The position numbers were made by a program, and so were the translations under genes. A DNA stretch of 64,000 nt from CALODP01 sp942492055 (lineage in GTDB: Bacteria > Bacteroidota > Ignavibacteria > Ignavibacteriales > Melioribacteraceae), in contig CALODP010000020.1 in assembly GCA_942492055.1 (NCBI GenBank), positions 1-64,000 of the forward strand, written 5' to 3'. Shown here piece by piece: positions 26,714-36,193 of the stretch. Each line of letters begins with the position of its first letter. Within the stretch, counting starts at the first letter, position 1. The notes under the pieces are model-generated. The model did no database searches and was not told where the DNA came from. It saw only the letters and a program-made list of their open reading frames with translations.

Positions 26714-28828
26714 ATGAAAAAGACTTTACTAATAATATTTTTTTTGAATAGCATATTATTATTTGCCCAAAATGAGAAATACGAGTTAGAAGAACTTGTT
26801 TTCGAAGGGAATGAATATATTAGCACTCCTGAACTGGAATCAGTAATAAATGCAAAAGAATCTCCGAATTGGTTTGCACAATTCTTAAATTCTTTTACCG
26901 GTTTTGGTAGTGAGGCTATCATGTTCGATTCCACGAATGTTACAAATGATATTGCTGCATTGAAAAATTATTATTTCAATAGAGGCTATTTTCAGGCAGA
27001 TATAAAGGCTAAATATCAATTGGATGCTTCGAGCAAAGAGGCCACCCTAAAGTTTATTATTAATGAAAAAACCCCTTCATATTTTGGAGAACTTGAGGTA
27101 TCCGGTTTGGAAGAGATCCCGAAAGTCTTTTCAAAAGATATAAATCGCATTCTTTCGATTGACACTAATGCAATCTACAACACTTCCGAAATCGAAAAAA
27201 TCAATAAGGGCTTAATTGAGTATCTGAAAACAAAGGGGATGATGCTTGCCTATTCCAAAAACACTTTGGTGACCATTGATACTTTGAAGAGAAAAGTGTC
27301 GGTGAATTTGGATATTGATACCGGATTGAGATATAAGATCAGTGATATAAGAGTAACCAAAACAGGTGAGGGAGCAGATCATATTGACGAAAGTCTTCTT
27401 AAAGAAATTGTAGAAATTAAATCCGGAGATGGTTACAATCTTTACGATTTACAGCGAGGGCAAGCAAGGTTATACAGAACAAATCTTTTCAATTCGGCTA
27501 CTGTTAGTTCTGTTGTAGCTGATACATCAGGGCATAATGTTCCTTTGAGTATTTCTGCAAGCGTAGGTCCCTTAAATGAAATTTCTCCTGAATTTATTCT
27601 TAACAACGAAGATGATCGTTTGAATATCGGTTTGGGTATTGGGTATTCGAAGAAGAATTTTCTTGGTGGAGCCAGAAAACTTACACTCAGCGCTTCGGCA
27701 GCCGCTCAAAATATTCTTGAATTTTTGCAACATCCTGTCTTAAGCGATACCGCTGTGCTCGGATTTGCCGATTTCAGAGCCTCCATCGAGCAACCATTTC
27801 TCTTCGGAGAGGTAATCAATACAAGATTTGAAAATTATATTACTCTTCAAAAGCGAAAAAACGAATGGAACGCAACTTTAATAGGTTCGAAAATTACCCT
27901 TGATTTTGAATTGCCCAAGAAAGTATATCTTAGTGCTCTTTCGACTTCATTCAATTTTGAGCACTCAAAATATTTCTTTTGGGAAAAATACCTGTACGAT
28001 ATTTTTTATAAGGCTCTTAAAGCAAATCCGGCATTAACCGAAGAAGAAAGGATTAAAATTGCAAAAGAGCAAAGTGGAAGTTTTCCGGTTTCAAAAAGAA
28101 ATATCGGCATTCTAGGTGTTGATTTGCTTGCTAATAAAACCGACGATTTCTTATTCCCGACGGAAGGATATTCTTTATCGATAATGCTACAAGATGGAAA
28201 TGCGTTGCCATATTTGGCTAGTAAGATTTTTAATTTTCCGTTTGAAGAAGTTCTCTATTATAAAGTTATGTTTTCCGGAACAGGTTTTATTCCTGTTTTC
28301 CCGACAAAGGATAATTCTCTTGGATCAAAATTTATTGTCGGATTGATTCAAGAATATAAGGGAGAGATTTCTAAAGTTCCTTTTAACCAGAGATTCTATT
28401 CCGGTGGAAGCAACTCCGTTCGCGGGTGGAGTTCCAGAGAATTAGCTCCTAATCAACCATCAATCAATTTGGAAACACCTTCCCCTGAAGAATTGGAAAA
28501 CTTGTTTCTTAAGAATTTAACCTCCGGCGGATTCTTTGTTGTGGAAGGCTCAATTGAAACAAGAAATCGACTAATCGGAAATTTGGGATCTGCTTTTTTT
28601 ATTGACTACGGAAATACCTTTATTGATAAAAAAGATTTTAGATTCGATAGAATCGCAATTGCAGCCGGACTAGGATTACGATACTATTCTGATATTGTAC
28701 CAATTAGATTTGATTTCGGATTCAAAGTTTACGACCCGAATTCAAAAACAAACTATCTAAAGAAAAAATTTGTTTCGGATTTTCTAAATACATTACAATT
28801 CCATCTTGGGATTGGAGAAGCTTTTTAG
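26714..28828 (+). CDS. Omp85-superfamily outer-membrane protein (BamA/TamA-like)
   Basis: 704-residue outer-membrane protein with a Sec signal (about 1-18, ending LLFAQ). Residues about 20-290 hold POTRA-type repeats (LEELVFEGNEYIS, FNRGYFQADIKAKY, IKSGDGYNLYDLQRGQARLY), and the C-terminal part is the 16-strand barrel, with NQRFYSGGSNSVRGW matching the conserved RGF/RGW-type loop. It inserts or exports beta-barrel proteins. The domain plan is closer to TamA or a second BamA paralogue than to a full five-POTRA BamA; which one cannot be settled here. Confidence 0.88.
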   Translation: MKKTLLIIFFLNSILLFAQNEKYELEELVFEGNEYISTPELESVINAKESPNWFAQFLNSFTGFGSEAIMFDSTNVTNDIAALKNYYFNRGYFQADIKAKYQLDASSKEATLKFIINEKTPSYFGELEVSGLEEIPKVFSKDINRILSIDTNAIYNTSEIEKINKGLIEYLKTKGMMLAYSKNTLVTIDTLKRKVSVNLDIDTGLRYKISDIRVTKTGEGADHIDESLLKEIVEIKSGDGYNLYDLQRGQARLYRTNLFNSATVSSVVADTSGHNVPLSISASVGPLNEISPEFILNNEDDRLNIGLGIGYSKKNFLGGARKLTLSASAAAQNILEFLQHPVLSDTAVLGFADFRASIEQPFLFGEVINTRFENYITLQKRKNEWNATLIGSKITLDFELPKKVYLSALSTSFNFEHSKYFFWEKYLYDIFYKALKANPALTEEERIKIAKEQSGSFPVSKRNIGILGVDLLANKTDDFLFPTEGYSLSIMLQDGNALPYLASKIFNFPFEEVLYYKVMFSGTGFIPVFPTKDNSLGSKFIVGLIQEYKGEISKVPFNQRFYSGGSNSVRGWSSRELAPNQPSINLETPSPEELENLFLKNLTSGGFFVVEGSIETRNRLIGNLGSAFFIDYGNTFIDKKDFRFDRIAIAAGLGLRYYSDIVPIRFDFGFKVYDPNSKTNYLKKKFVSDFLNTLQFHLGIGEAF

Positions 28829-28859
28829 GATCTTGAAAAGCTACTCTGCTATTAATTCT

Positions 28860-28890
28860 TTGTTTCAGAGCGATAATTTAAGTATTTTTG
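28860..28890 (+). promoter_or_regulatory. Bacteroidota-type promoter for yicC-gmk-rpoZ
   Basis: TTG (28860-28862, in TTTG), 20-bp spacer, TATTTTTG (28883-28890). It lies 27 bp before the yicC start. Confidence 0.65.
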
Positions 28891-28916
28891 TTGATCGTTT
28901 TTTTTAAGGAGTCCTA

Positions 28917-29792
28917 ATGATATATAGTATGACAGGCTATGGAAAAGCCGTTATTGTTGATAAAGAGCTTTCAGTTGAAGTTGAAGCAAAAAGTTTGAAC
29001 AGTAAGTATCTTGATTTGTCAATCAGATTACCAAGAGTTCTATCGGATAAAGAGATTGAACTTAGGAATGTTGTTCAAAGAAAAATCAAGAGAGGCAAGC
29101 TTTCCATTAATCTCTTTATTAAAAAAGATGGGATTGATTATAAACTCGCTAATGTCGATGAAAATGCTCTGAAAGGAGTAATCAATCTTCTGGAACAGAT
29201 TAAGAGTACTTCCGGCTCGACTGAGGAAGTAAGCATTGGTCATGTACTTAATTTTCAGCATCTCTTTTTTGTCGATAACGATCACGACAATAGTAGGGAA
29301 TTTGATTTGGCAATTAAGGCTATTGAAAAGGCTCTTGATCAATTGATGGAAATGAGAGCAAAAGAGGGGGAAACCCTTGCTACAGATTTGAGAATGAGAA
29401 TTCAGAATATAAATTCGGCAGTTGAGACGGTTGAAAAAGCCTCCCCCGAATCAGTTAATGAGTATTTTGGTAAGCTAAAAGAACGTGCCAAAGAATTGGT
29501 TGAAGGCGTAGCGGAATATGATGAGCGCCTCCGAATGGAACTTGCTCTTCTGTCCGAAAAATACGATGTTACGGAAGAATGTGTTCGTTTAAAAAGTCAT
29601 ACTGCCCAGTTCTTGTCTACTTTGGAAAAGGGAATTGATGTCGGAAGAAAATTGAACTTTCTTACTCAGGAAATGAATAGAGAAGCTAATACGATTAATA
29701 GTAAATCCGTTGCAACGAATGTTTCCTATAACGGAATCTTTATAAAAGAAGAATTGGAGAAAATCAGAGAACAAATTCAAAATATAGAGTAG
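28917..29792 (+). CDS. YicC-family endoribonuclease
   Basis: 291-residue cytoplasmic protein. The N-terminal MIYSMTGYGKA and C-terminal LNFLTQEMNREANTINSKS signatures are diagnostic for YicC, a family shown in E. coli to be an endoribonuclease. AAGGAG precedes the ATG. It heads the yicC-gmk-rpoZ operon, a widely conserved arrangement. Confidence 0.95.
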   Translation: MIYSMTGYGKAVIVDKELSVEVEAKSLNSKYLDLSIRLPRVLSDKEIELRNVVQRKIKRGKLSINLFIKKDGIDYKLANVDENALKGVINLLEQIKSTSGSTEEVSIGHVLNFQHLFFVDNDHDNSREFDLAIKAIEKALDQLMEMRAKEGETLATDLRMRIQNINSAVETVEKASPESVNEYFGKLKERAKELVEGVAEYDERLRMELALLSEKYDVTEECVRLKSHTAQFLSTLEKGIDVGRKLNFLTQEMNREANTINSKSVATNVSYNGIFIKEELEKIREQIQNIE

Positions 29793-29798
29793 GTTTTT

Positions 29799-30365
29799 GT
29801 GGATAAAGGTAAATTATTTGTTTTTTCTGCCCCCAGTGGAGCAGGCAAAACAACTATAGTCAGAAGGACATTAAAGAATTTCCCCGAATTAGTTTTTTCG
29901 ATTTCTGCTACTACAAGGAATCGACGAGAGAAGGAAATCGACGGAAAGGATTATTTCTTTATTGCCGAAGAGGATTTCAAAAGTAAAGTCGAAAAAAATG
30001 AATTTGTGGAATGGGAACAATTCTATGGCTATCATTACGGTACATTGAAAAGTTTTGTTGATGATACCTTAGCTAGCGGAAATGATCTTGTTTTGGAAGT
30101 CGATGTCAAAGGGGCATTGAATATTAAAAAGTGCTACCCAGAGGCAATAATGATTTTCATCAAGCCTCCGAGTTTGGAAGTTCTTAAGAAAAGACTTGTT
30201 GACAGACAAACTGAAACCGAAGAAGATCTGAAGAAAAGATTTGCCAGAATGGAAATGGAATTACAACACGAAAACTACTTTGATTATGTAGTTGTTAATG
30301 ACGAATTGGAAAGAGCAGTAGAAGAAGTGAAAAATATTATAAATATACTTAACCGGGAGGTCTGA
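29799..30365 (+). CDS. gmk: Guanylate kinase
   Basis: Phosphorylates GMP to GDP; 188 aa. P-loop SAPSGAGKTTIVRR, GMP-binding SATTRNRREKEIDGKDYFF and FVEWEQFYGYHYGT are visible. The start codon is GTG, 6 bp after yicC, so expression is probably coupled. rpoZ follows 2 bp after the stop. Confidence 0.97.
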   Translation: MDKGKLFVFSAPSGAGKTTIVRRTLKNFPELVFSISATTRNRREKEIDGKDYFFIAEEDFKSKVEKNEFVEWEQFYGYHYGTLKSFVDDTLASGNDLVLEVDVKGALNIKKCYPEAIMIFIKPPSLEVLKKRLVDRQTETEEDLKKRFARMEMELQHENYFDYVVVNDELERAVEEVKNIINILNREV

Positions 30366-30367
30366 AA

Positions 30368-30670
30368 ATGGAAATGCATCCGATTGATTTAAGGAAGCTT
30401 GAACAAGAGACAGATAGTGTTTACGAAGCTGTTATTGTTGCTGGAAAAAAGGCCAGACAGATCAATGATGAAACCAGACTAGAGTTTAACACTTATTTGA
30501 ACGCAATGGTTACGGGACCGGAAGATGAGTTCGAAGATAGCAGAAGTAATCCGGATCAAATCAAAATTTCGAAAGAATTTGAAAAAAGACCTAAACCACA
30601 TTTGAACGCTATTCAACAAGTTCTAGAAGGTTTTGTTGATTATCGTTTCAAAGAAGAGAAAGAAAATTAA
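30368..30670 (+). CDS. rpoZ: RNA polymerase omega subunit (Rpb6-like)
   Basis: Small accessory subunit of RNA polymerase, 100 aa. The segment SVYEAVIVAGKKARQINDET matches the omega/Rpb6 core that clamps the beta-prime C-terminus. GGGAGG lies before the ATG and overlaps the end of gmk. Its place after yicC and gmk supports the call. An intrinsic terminator follows. Confidence 0.92.
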   Translation: MEMHPIDLRKLEQETDSVYEAVIVAGKKARQINDETRLEFNTYLNAMVTGPEDEFEDSRSNPDQIKISKEFEKRPKPHLNAIQQVLEGFVDYRFKEEKEN

Positions 30671-30705
30671 TAAGTTTTTTTGACCGAATATTGATAATTT
30701 ACGCG

Positions 30706-30736
30706 AAGGCAGTTAAATTCTTTTGACTGCCTTTTG
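30706..30736 (+). terminator. Intrinsic terminator after rpoZ
   Basis: AAGGCAGTTAAA / TTTTGACTGCCTT, a 12-bp stem with one G-T pair and a very short loop, followed by TTTT. Confidence 0.8.
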
Positions 30737-30764
30737 TATATTATCTCTTCAAACGGAAAATATT

Positions 30765-31514
30765 GTGAAAGAAATTTTAACCGATCAATTAATAGAATGC
30801 CTTAAAGACCAAAAAGAAGTTTTCGGTGATACACTCTTTTCTAAAATTGATATTCCCGAGATTACTATCACGGAAACTGAAGTCATGCCTGAAATCGAAA
30901 TTGAGAAAAAAGAAGTGAGTAAAATAGAAAAAACCGTGAAAGAAGACTTTGTGGAATCCACTTCTCTGGAAGAGTTGAACAAAAAGATTTGTAATTGCCA
31001 GAAATGTGATTTAGGCAAAACCAGAAATAAATTTGTATTTGGAGTCGGAAATCCGAATGCAGATTTAATGTTAGTCGGTGAAGCCCCTGGTGCCGATGAG
31101 GATGCTCAGGGAATTCCATTTGTCGGCCGAGCCGGTAAATTATTGACAGATATTCTAAAGGCAATAAATTTCGAAAGAGAAGATGTTTACATAGCGAATA
31201 TTCTAAAGTGTCGTCCTCCTAACAATCGTGATCCCTTACCTTCCGAGCGTAAAGCTTGTCAGCCTTATTTGATGAAACAGATTGAGTTGATTAAGCCGAA
31301 GATTATTTTATGTTTAGGGAAAGTTGCTGCAAATGCTCTGCTCGATAATAAGGAATCACTTACAAAAATGCGTGGAGATGTTCACGATTTTAGCGGTGTT
31401 AGAATGATGGTGACATATCATCCGGCTGCCTTACTGAGGAATCCAAATTGGAAACGTGGATGTTGGGAAGATGTGCAAAAAGTAAGAAAACTTTATGATG
31501 AACTTACTAAATAG
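30765..31514 (+). CDS. Type 4/5-like uracil-DNA glycosylase (Fe-S)
   Basis: Removes uracil from DNA in base-excision repair. The 249-residue protein has an unusual N-terminal extension of about 75 residues rich in Glu, Ile and Lys, then the catalytic domain with C-x2-C (CNCQKC), GEAPGADEDAQGIPFVGRAG (motif A), ANILKCRPPNNRDP and the HPAALLRNPNWK motif. Four cysteines (including those in the ILKC and ERKAC segments) fit the [4Fe-4S] cluster of family 4. I chose the GTG at 30765; an upstream in-frame TTG lies inside the rpoZ terminator and is rejected. dnaB follows after 9 bp. Confidence 0.9.
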   Translation: MKEILTDQLIECLKDQKEVFGDTLFSKIDIPEITITETEVMPEIEIEKKEVSKIEKTVKEDFVESTSLEELNKKICNCQKCDLGKTRNKFVFGVGNPNADLMLVGEAPGADEDAQGIPFVGRAGKLLTDILKAINFEREDVYIANILKCRPPNNRDPLPSERKACQPYLMKQIELIKPKIILCLGKVAANALLDNKESLTKMRGDVHDFSGVRMMVTYHPAALLRNPNWKRGCWEDVQKVRKLYDELTK

Positions 31515-31523
31515 TGATATATA

Positions 31524-32972
31524 ATGGAACAAGAAGTAAAAAAACTGGATATAGAAACTTTGCGTGCTGCAACGAAACAGCCTCCGCAAGCGGTTGATAT
31601 CGAAAAAATCGTAATAGGGGCGATGCTTTTGGAAGCGGAAGCTGTACCAAAAGTAATCGAGGTTTTGAAGGCAGAGCATTTTTATGATCCTAAACATAAA
31701 ATAATTTTTCATGCATTAATGTCGTTGTATGAAGCTAGTGAACCGATTGATACGGTAACTCTTTATCAAGAGCTAAAAAAGGAAGCCAAACTTGATGAAA
31801 TAGGAGGAGCCGCATATATTAGTAAATTAACTCAAGATGTATCTTCTGCGGCGAATGTTGATTATCATGCCCGTATAGTCCTTGAAAAGTGGATTTTACG
31901 CAAGCTAATAAATACTTCCATGGAAATAGCCTCTTCGGCATATGAAGGGAATACTGATGTCTTTGATTTGCTTGATGAAGCTGAATCTAAAATTTTTCAA
32001 ATCTCCGAAGCAGGAACTAAAGAGTCGTTTACCTCAATGGACAAAGCTGTAAAACAAGCGCTTGAACTTATCGAGGCGATACACGCGAATAAAAATGTTT
32101 CGCGATCCGTCCCTACGGGATATTATAATCTTGATGATATGCTTGGTGGTTGGCAGAAATCGGATTTAATCATTATTGCGGCTCGTCCATCAATGGGTAA
32201 AACAGCTTTTGCTCTTTCTTTTTTAAGAAACGCTGCTGTTGAGGCTAATGTTTCAGTAGCTTTTTTTAGTCTTGAGATGGCCACTGTTCAGCTTGCTACT
32301 CGTCTTATATCCGCAGAGGCGAGAATAAATGCTCACAATATCAGAACCGGTAAATTTCGTGCTGAAGATGGAGCAAGAATTAGCCGAACAGTCCATAAAC
32401 TCAGTAAGGCACCGATATATATAGATGACACTCCCGGATTAAATGTTCTGGAGATGCGCGCTAAATGTCGTCGATTAAAAGCAGAAAAAAATGTAGGACT
32501 TATTGTAGTGGATTACTTGCAGTTGATGACCGCTTCTTCTCGATTAGAAAGTCGTGAGCGTGAGATTTCTACAATATCCAGGTCTTTAAAAGCCTTGGCA
32601 AAGGAACTTGATGTTCCGGTGATTGCCTTGTCGCAGCTTAATCGTTCGGTTGAGTCGACAACAGATAAACGTCCTATGCTTTCACATCTTCGTGAGTCGG
32701 GAGCTATTGAGCAGGACGCCGACGTTGTAATCTTTTTGTACCGTCCCGAATATTATGGGATAACTCAGTTTAGCAACGGTGAAACAACCGAGGGGATGGC
32801 TGAAGTAATTATCGGTAAACAGAGAAACGGTCCTGTTGGTGATGTTCGATTGAAATTCATAAAGGACTATGCCCGTTTCGAGAATCCGGACATTTTTCAT
32901 GACGATGTTCCGGCATTCGATGAACAACATGCTCCGCCTCCGCCTCCAATGGATGACGATTTCCCGATATAA
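31524..32972 (+). CDS. dnaB: Replicative DNA helicase DnaB
   Basis: Hexameric 5'-3' helicase of the replication fork, 482 aa. The N-terminal domain begins PPQAVDIEKIVIGAMLLE, followed by the RecA-like motor with Walker A ARPSMGKTAFAL, LIVVDYLQLM (Walker B), SRSLKALAKELDVPVIALSQ and RESGAIEQDADVVIFLYR. No intein or insertion interrupts it. The C-terminal tail is Pro-rich (HAPPPPPMDDDFPI). Its stop directly abuts the stop of the convergent nfo gene, with no room for a terminator. Confidence 0.98.
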   Translation: MEQEVKKLDIETLRAATKQPPQAVDIEKIVIGAMLLEAEAVPKVIEVLKAEHFYDPKHKIIFHALMSLYEASEPIDTVTLYQELKKEAKLDEIGGAAYISKLTQDVSSAANVDYHARIVLEKWILRKLINTSMEIASSAYEGNTDVFDLLDEAESKIFQISEAGTKESFTSMDKAVKQALELIEAIHANKNVSRSVPTGYYNLDDMLGGWQKSDLIIIAARPSMGKTAFALSFLRNAAVEANVSVAFFSLEMATVQLATRLISAEARINAHNIRTGKFRAEDGARISRTVHKLSKAPIYIDDTPGLNVLEMRAKCRRLKAEKNVGLIVVDYLQLMTASSRLESREREISTISRSLKALAKELDVPVIALSQLNRSVESTTDKRPMLSHLRESGAIEQDADVVIFLYRPEYYGITQFSNGETTEGMAEVIIGKQRNGPVGDVRLKFIKDYARFENPDIFHDDVPAFDEQHAPPPPPMDDDFPI

Positions 32973-33824
32973 TTATCGGATCAAACTTCTTAGGACTTCC
33001 AAATTTTCCAAGTCTTCAAGCTGTTCCTTTCCTTTGGGGGTTTCCAGCACCATGGGAACAGCTTCAAGGCGACTATCATTCATAATATTTGAGAACCCTT
33101 CCAATCCAATATATCCTTTCCCAATATGGTCATGTCTGTCAACTCTGCTTCCAAGCTCTTTTTTGCTATCATTAATGTGAAAACATTTCAACAGATTCAA
33201 TCCGAGAATCTCATCAAATTCAGTTATTACCTTTTCGTATTCTGCAGAATCTTTAATGTTGTAACCGGCCGCGAATATGTGTGCGGTATCTATACAGATT
33301 GACATTCGTTCTTTCTCTTCAACCATATCTATTATCTTTCGCATGTGTTCGAATGAATATCCGACGTTTGTGCCTTGGCCTGCTGTCATTTCAAGCATAC
33401 TACCGGTTTTGAAGCCGATTGTTTTTTCATGAGCGATATTCAAAGACTCGGCAATTATTTTTAATCCGTCTTCTTCTCCTTGGCCGCCGTGAGCTCCCGG
33501 ATGAAAGTTCAGATAAGGAATTCCCAGAACTTCGCAACGTTCCAACTCATCAATAAAGGATAAGCGGGATTTTTCAAGATTTTCCTTATCTTTAGCGCAA
33601 AGATTTATTAAATAAGAATCGTGACTGACTACAAATTTTAGCGAAGAATTCTTAAGTTGTTCTCTGAAAATATTTATTTCTTTTTCGTCGAGAGGTTTCG
33701 AAGACCATCTGTTATTGTTTTTGGTGAATATTTGCATTGCGTTGAAGCTGAGCTTTTCTGCTCGTTCGATCGATTTTGATACGCCGCCTGATATGGATGT
33801 ATGAGCTCCCAATAGATGGGTCAT
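32973..33824 (-). CDS. nfo: Deoxyribonuclease IV (AP endonuclease)
   Basis: Zinc-dependent endonuclease IV cutting at abasic sites, 283 aa. Family features are LLGAHTSISGGVSKSIERA, LNFHPGAHGGQGEEDGL, MLEMTAGQGTNVGYSFEH, ICIDTAHIFAAGYN and CFHINDSKKELGSRVDRHDH, which hold the His/Glu/Asp zinc ligands. The ATG at 33824 has GGAG at spacing 8; upstream in-frame codons overlap the divergent anmK and are rejected. It is divergent from anmK with a 41-bp gap and abuts dnaB. Confidence 0.97.
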   Translation of the reverse strand: MTHLLGAHTSISGGVSKSIERAEKLSFNAMQIFTKNNNRWSSKPLDEKEINIFREQLKNSSLKFVVSHDSYLINLCAKDKENLEKSRLSFIDELERCEVLGIPYLNFHPGAHGGQGEEDGLKIIAESLNIAHEKTIGFKTGSMLEMTAGQGTNVGYSFEHMRKIIDMVEEKERMSICIDTAHIFAAGYNIKDSAEYEKVITEFDEILGLNLLKCFHINDSKKELGSRVDRHDHIGKGYIGLEGFSNIMNDSRLEAVPMVLETPKGKEQLEDLENLEVLRSLIR

Positions 33825-33865
33825 TGTTATCTCCGATATATTTCTAATTGATATAGGGCTCAAAT

Positions 33866-35053
33866 ATGCGAAAGATCGTTGAATTATCAAAGAAAGAGAA
33901 GAGGCTCGTAATCGGGCTGATGTCCGGTACCTCTCTTGACGGAGTTGATGTTGCATTAGTGGAAATCTCCGGCGGAAGTATTGATACAAAGATCGATTTG
34001 AAAGGGTATCTGGAATATCCCTTTCCCGATGGACTGAAAGAACTTGTATTGCGCAACTCCGCGAAAGAAACAAGCAATGTCGAGGATATTTGCCGTCTCA
34101 ATTTTCTAATACCACAGATTTATGTTGATGCCATAAACGAACTGTGTGAAAAGATCAATATATCCCTTGAGGATATTGATTTGATTGGTAGTCATGGGCA
34201 AACTATCCAGCATTTACCGGCTGAGTATGAGATGTTCGGAAAGAAAATTATTTCTACTCTTCAGATCGGTGATCCGACTATCATAGCTAAACTAACCGGA
34301 ATTCATACCGTCGGGGATTTTCGTACCGGTGATATGGCCTTCGGAGGACAAGGAGCTCCTCTGGTTCCTTATTTCGATTATATTCTTTTCCACTCGAACG
34401 AAAAGAATAGAGCACTCCTAAATATCGGCGGGATTTCCAATTTTACAATTCTCAATAAACTCGGCACCGAAGATGATGTTCTCGCGTTTGATACCGGTCC
34501 GGGAAATATGATGATTGATATCCTGATGAATAAGTTCTATGGCAAATTCTACGACGCAAACGGGGATACAGCCAGATCGGGAATATTCAACGAAGATCTG
34601 TTTAATGCTCTCGTAACAAGAGATAACTACATCGAAAAGCATCCACCCAAATCAACCGGTCGTGAATACTACGGATACGAGTTTTTATCGGATCTGTTTG
34701 AAGAATTCGCTGATGTTCCTTCCGAAGATTGGTTGAATACTGTTACAAATTTTACGGCTTACGGTGTTTATCGTAATTATGAGAAGTTTGTGAAGAAAGA
34801 AACCGAGATTGACGAACTGATTATTAGTGGCGGTGGCGCGAAAAATAATTATCTTTACAAGTGCTTTCACGATTATTTCGGAAAGAGTGTTAATGTGAAA
34901 GTAATTGATGAAATAGGTGTTTCTTCGGACGCTAAAGAAGCTATATGCTTTGCCGTACTGGCAAATGAGACTATAAACGGCAATACATCAAATATCCCTA
35001 GAACTACCGGGGCTTCCAGAGCTACCTCTCTTGGGAAAATTTGTTTGCCATAA
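33866..35053 (+). CDS. anmK: Anhydro-N-acetylmuramic acid kinase
   Basis: Peptidoglycan-recycling kinase converting 1,6-anhydro-MurNAc to MurNAc-6-phosphate, 395 aa. Motifs VIGLMSGTSLDGVDVALVEI at the N-terminus, IGSHGQTIQH, TVGDFRTGDMAFGGQGAPLV and ISGGGAKN are typical. It is the first gene of a run with ribD, ribE, ribBA and ribH (gaps of 21, 45, 1 and 11 bp). Confidence 0.96.
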   Translation: MRKIVELSKKEKRLVIGLMSGTSLDGVDVALVEISGGSIDTKIDLKGYLEYPFPDGLKELVLRNSAKETSNVEDICRLNFLIPQIYVDAINELCEKINISLEDIDLIGSHGQTIQHLPAEYEMFGKKIISTLQIGDPTIIAKLTGIHTVGDFRTGDMAFGGQGAPLVPYFDYILFHSNEKNRALLNIGGISNFTILNKLGTEDDVLAFDTGPGNMMIDILMNKFYGKFYDANGDTARSGIFNEDLFNALVTRDNYIEKHPPKSTGREYYGYEFLSDLFEEFADVPSEDWLNTVTNFTAYGVYRNYEKFVKKETEIDELIISGGGAKNNYLYKCFHDYFGKSVNVKVIDEIGVSSDAKEAICFAVLANETINGNTSNIPRTTGASRATSLGKICLP

Positions 35054-35074
35054 TATTTCGGAAAGAAGGAAGAA

Positions 35075-36148
35075 TTGAAAAACCGTGATAGGTTATTTAT
35101 TCAACGCTGCTTCGAGTTAGCTTTACGAGGCAGCGGGTTTGTTAGTCCTAATCCTTTGGTTGGGGCTGTTATTGTTAAAAACGAAAATGTAATATCGGAA
35201 GGGTGGCATGAGAAATTCGGCCAACCTCATGCCGAAGCCAACGCGATTGCCAAAGCTTCCGAATCTTTGGAAGGAGCTACTATCTATTGTAATCTGGAAC
35301 CGTGTTGTCATACCAACAAGAAAACTCCCCCGTGTGCTCAGGCAATAATTAAAAACGGAATAAAAAAAGTTGTTGTCGCAAATGTAGATCCTAACCCAAA
35401 TGTTGCCGGAAAAGGTCTAAGTTTATTGAGTGAAAACGGAATTGAGGTTATATCCGGAATTGAAGAAGAGAAAGGGGAGTATCTTAACCGTTTCTTTTTC
35501 AAGCATATCAGAACAAAACTTCCCTATGTAACTGTGAAAATTGCTCGATCGAAAGACGGTATGATAACCGGTGAAATCGGAAAGCAAACATGGATAACAG
35601 GGAAAGAGGCAGGAGTACTTGTTCATCAACTTAGAAGCAATCACGACGCGGTAATGGTGGGTGCTAATACTGTTAATATTGATGATCCTGAGTTGACTGT
35701 GAGATACGTCGAAGGAAGAGACCCGAAACGGGTTATCGTTGATGGAAAGCTCTCTGTGAATCCAAAAGCCAAATTGTTTTTCGCAGATTCCCCGGAAACA
35801 ATACTTTTTACTTCGGCGAAAGAGGATAACACAAAAGAAGAATTGTTTTTAAGAAACAACATAGTTATTGAGCGTGTAAATAGCATTTCGCCTAAAATTG
35901 ATATGGCGGAAGTACTGAAAAGACTAGGGAAAATGAATATCAATTCTCTTCTTGTCGAAGGGGGAGCAACTTTGTTCAATCAGTTTGTATTGAATAATCT
36001 CGCCGACGAAATTGTTATTATAGAGGCAGAGAAAGAATTAGGAGCCGGGCTAAAGGCTTTATCAGCAGATATTCCAGATGAGTATGAAATTGTCGAATCC
36101 GGAAATGTAGGAAAGGATTCTCTTTATATTTACAGAAAACGCGTATAA
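35075..36148 (+). CDS. ribD: Bifunctional riboflavin deaminase/reductase
   Basis: 357-residue enzyme for steps two and three of riboflavin synthesis. The N-terminal deaminase zinc site is seen as HAEANAI and CNLEPCCHTNKKTPPCA; the C-terminal NADPH reductase includes VTVKIARSKDGMI, DAVMVGANTVNIDDP and LLVEGGATLFNQF. The start is a TTG with GGAAG upstream. No FMN riboswitch is visible in the 21-bp gap to anmK. Confidence 0.96.
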   Translation: MKNRDRLFIQRCFELALRGSGFVSPNPLVGAVIVKNENVISEGWHEKFGQPHAEANAIAKASESLEGATIYCNLEPCCHTNKKTPPCAQAIIKNGIKKVVVANVDPNPNVAGKGLSLLSENGIEVISGIEEEKGEYLNRFFFKHIRTKLPYVTVKIARSKDGMITGEIGKQTWITGKEAGVLVHQLRSNHDAVMVGANTVNIDDPELTVRYVEGRDPKRVIVDGKLSVNPKAKLFFADSPETILFTSAKEDNTKEELFLRNNIVIERVNSISPKIDMAEVLKRLGKMNINSLLVEGGATLFNQFVLNNLADEIVIIEAEKELGAGLKALSADIPDEYEIVESGNVGKDSLYIYRKRV

Positions 36149-36193
36149 CTTTTTATACGGATTTAATCTAATTTATTACTTAGTTTTGAGTTT

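Noticed and set aside
30723..30764. Upstream TTG start for the uracil-DNA glycosylase
   Set aside because: It lies within the 3' arm and T-tract of the rpoZ terminator; the GTG at 30765 is preferred.
35054..36193. FMN riboswitch controlling the riboflavin genes
   Set aside because: Only 21 and 45 bp gaps exist before ribD and ribE, too short for an RFN element, and none is seen before anmK.
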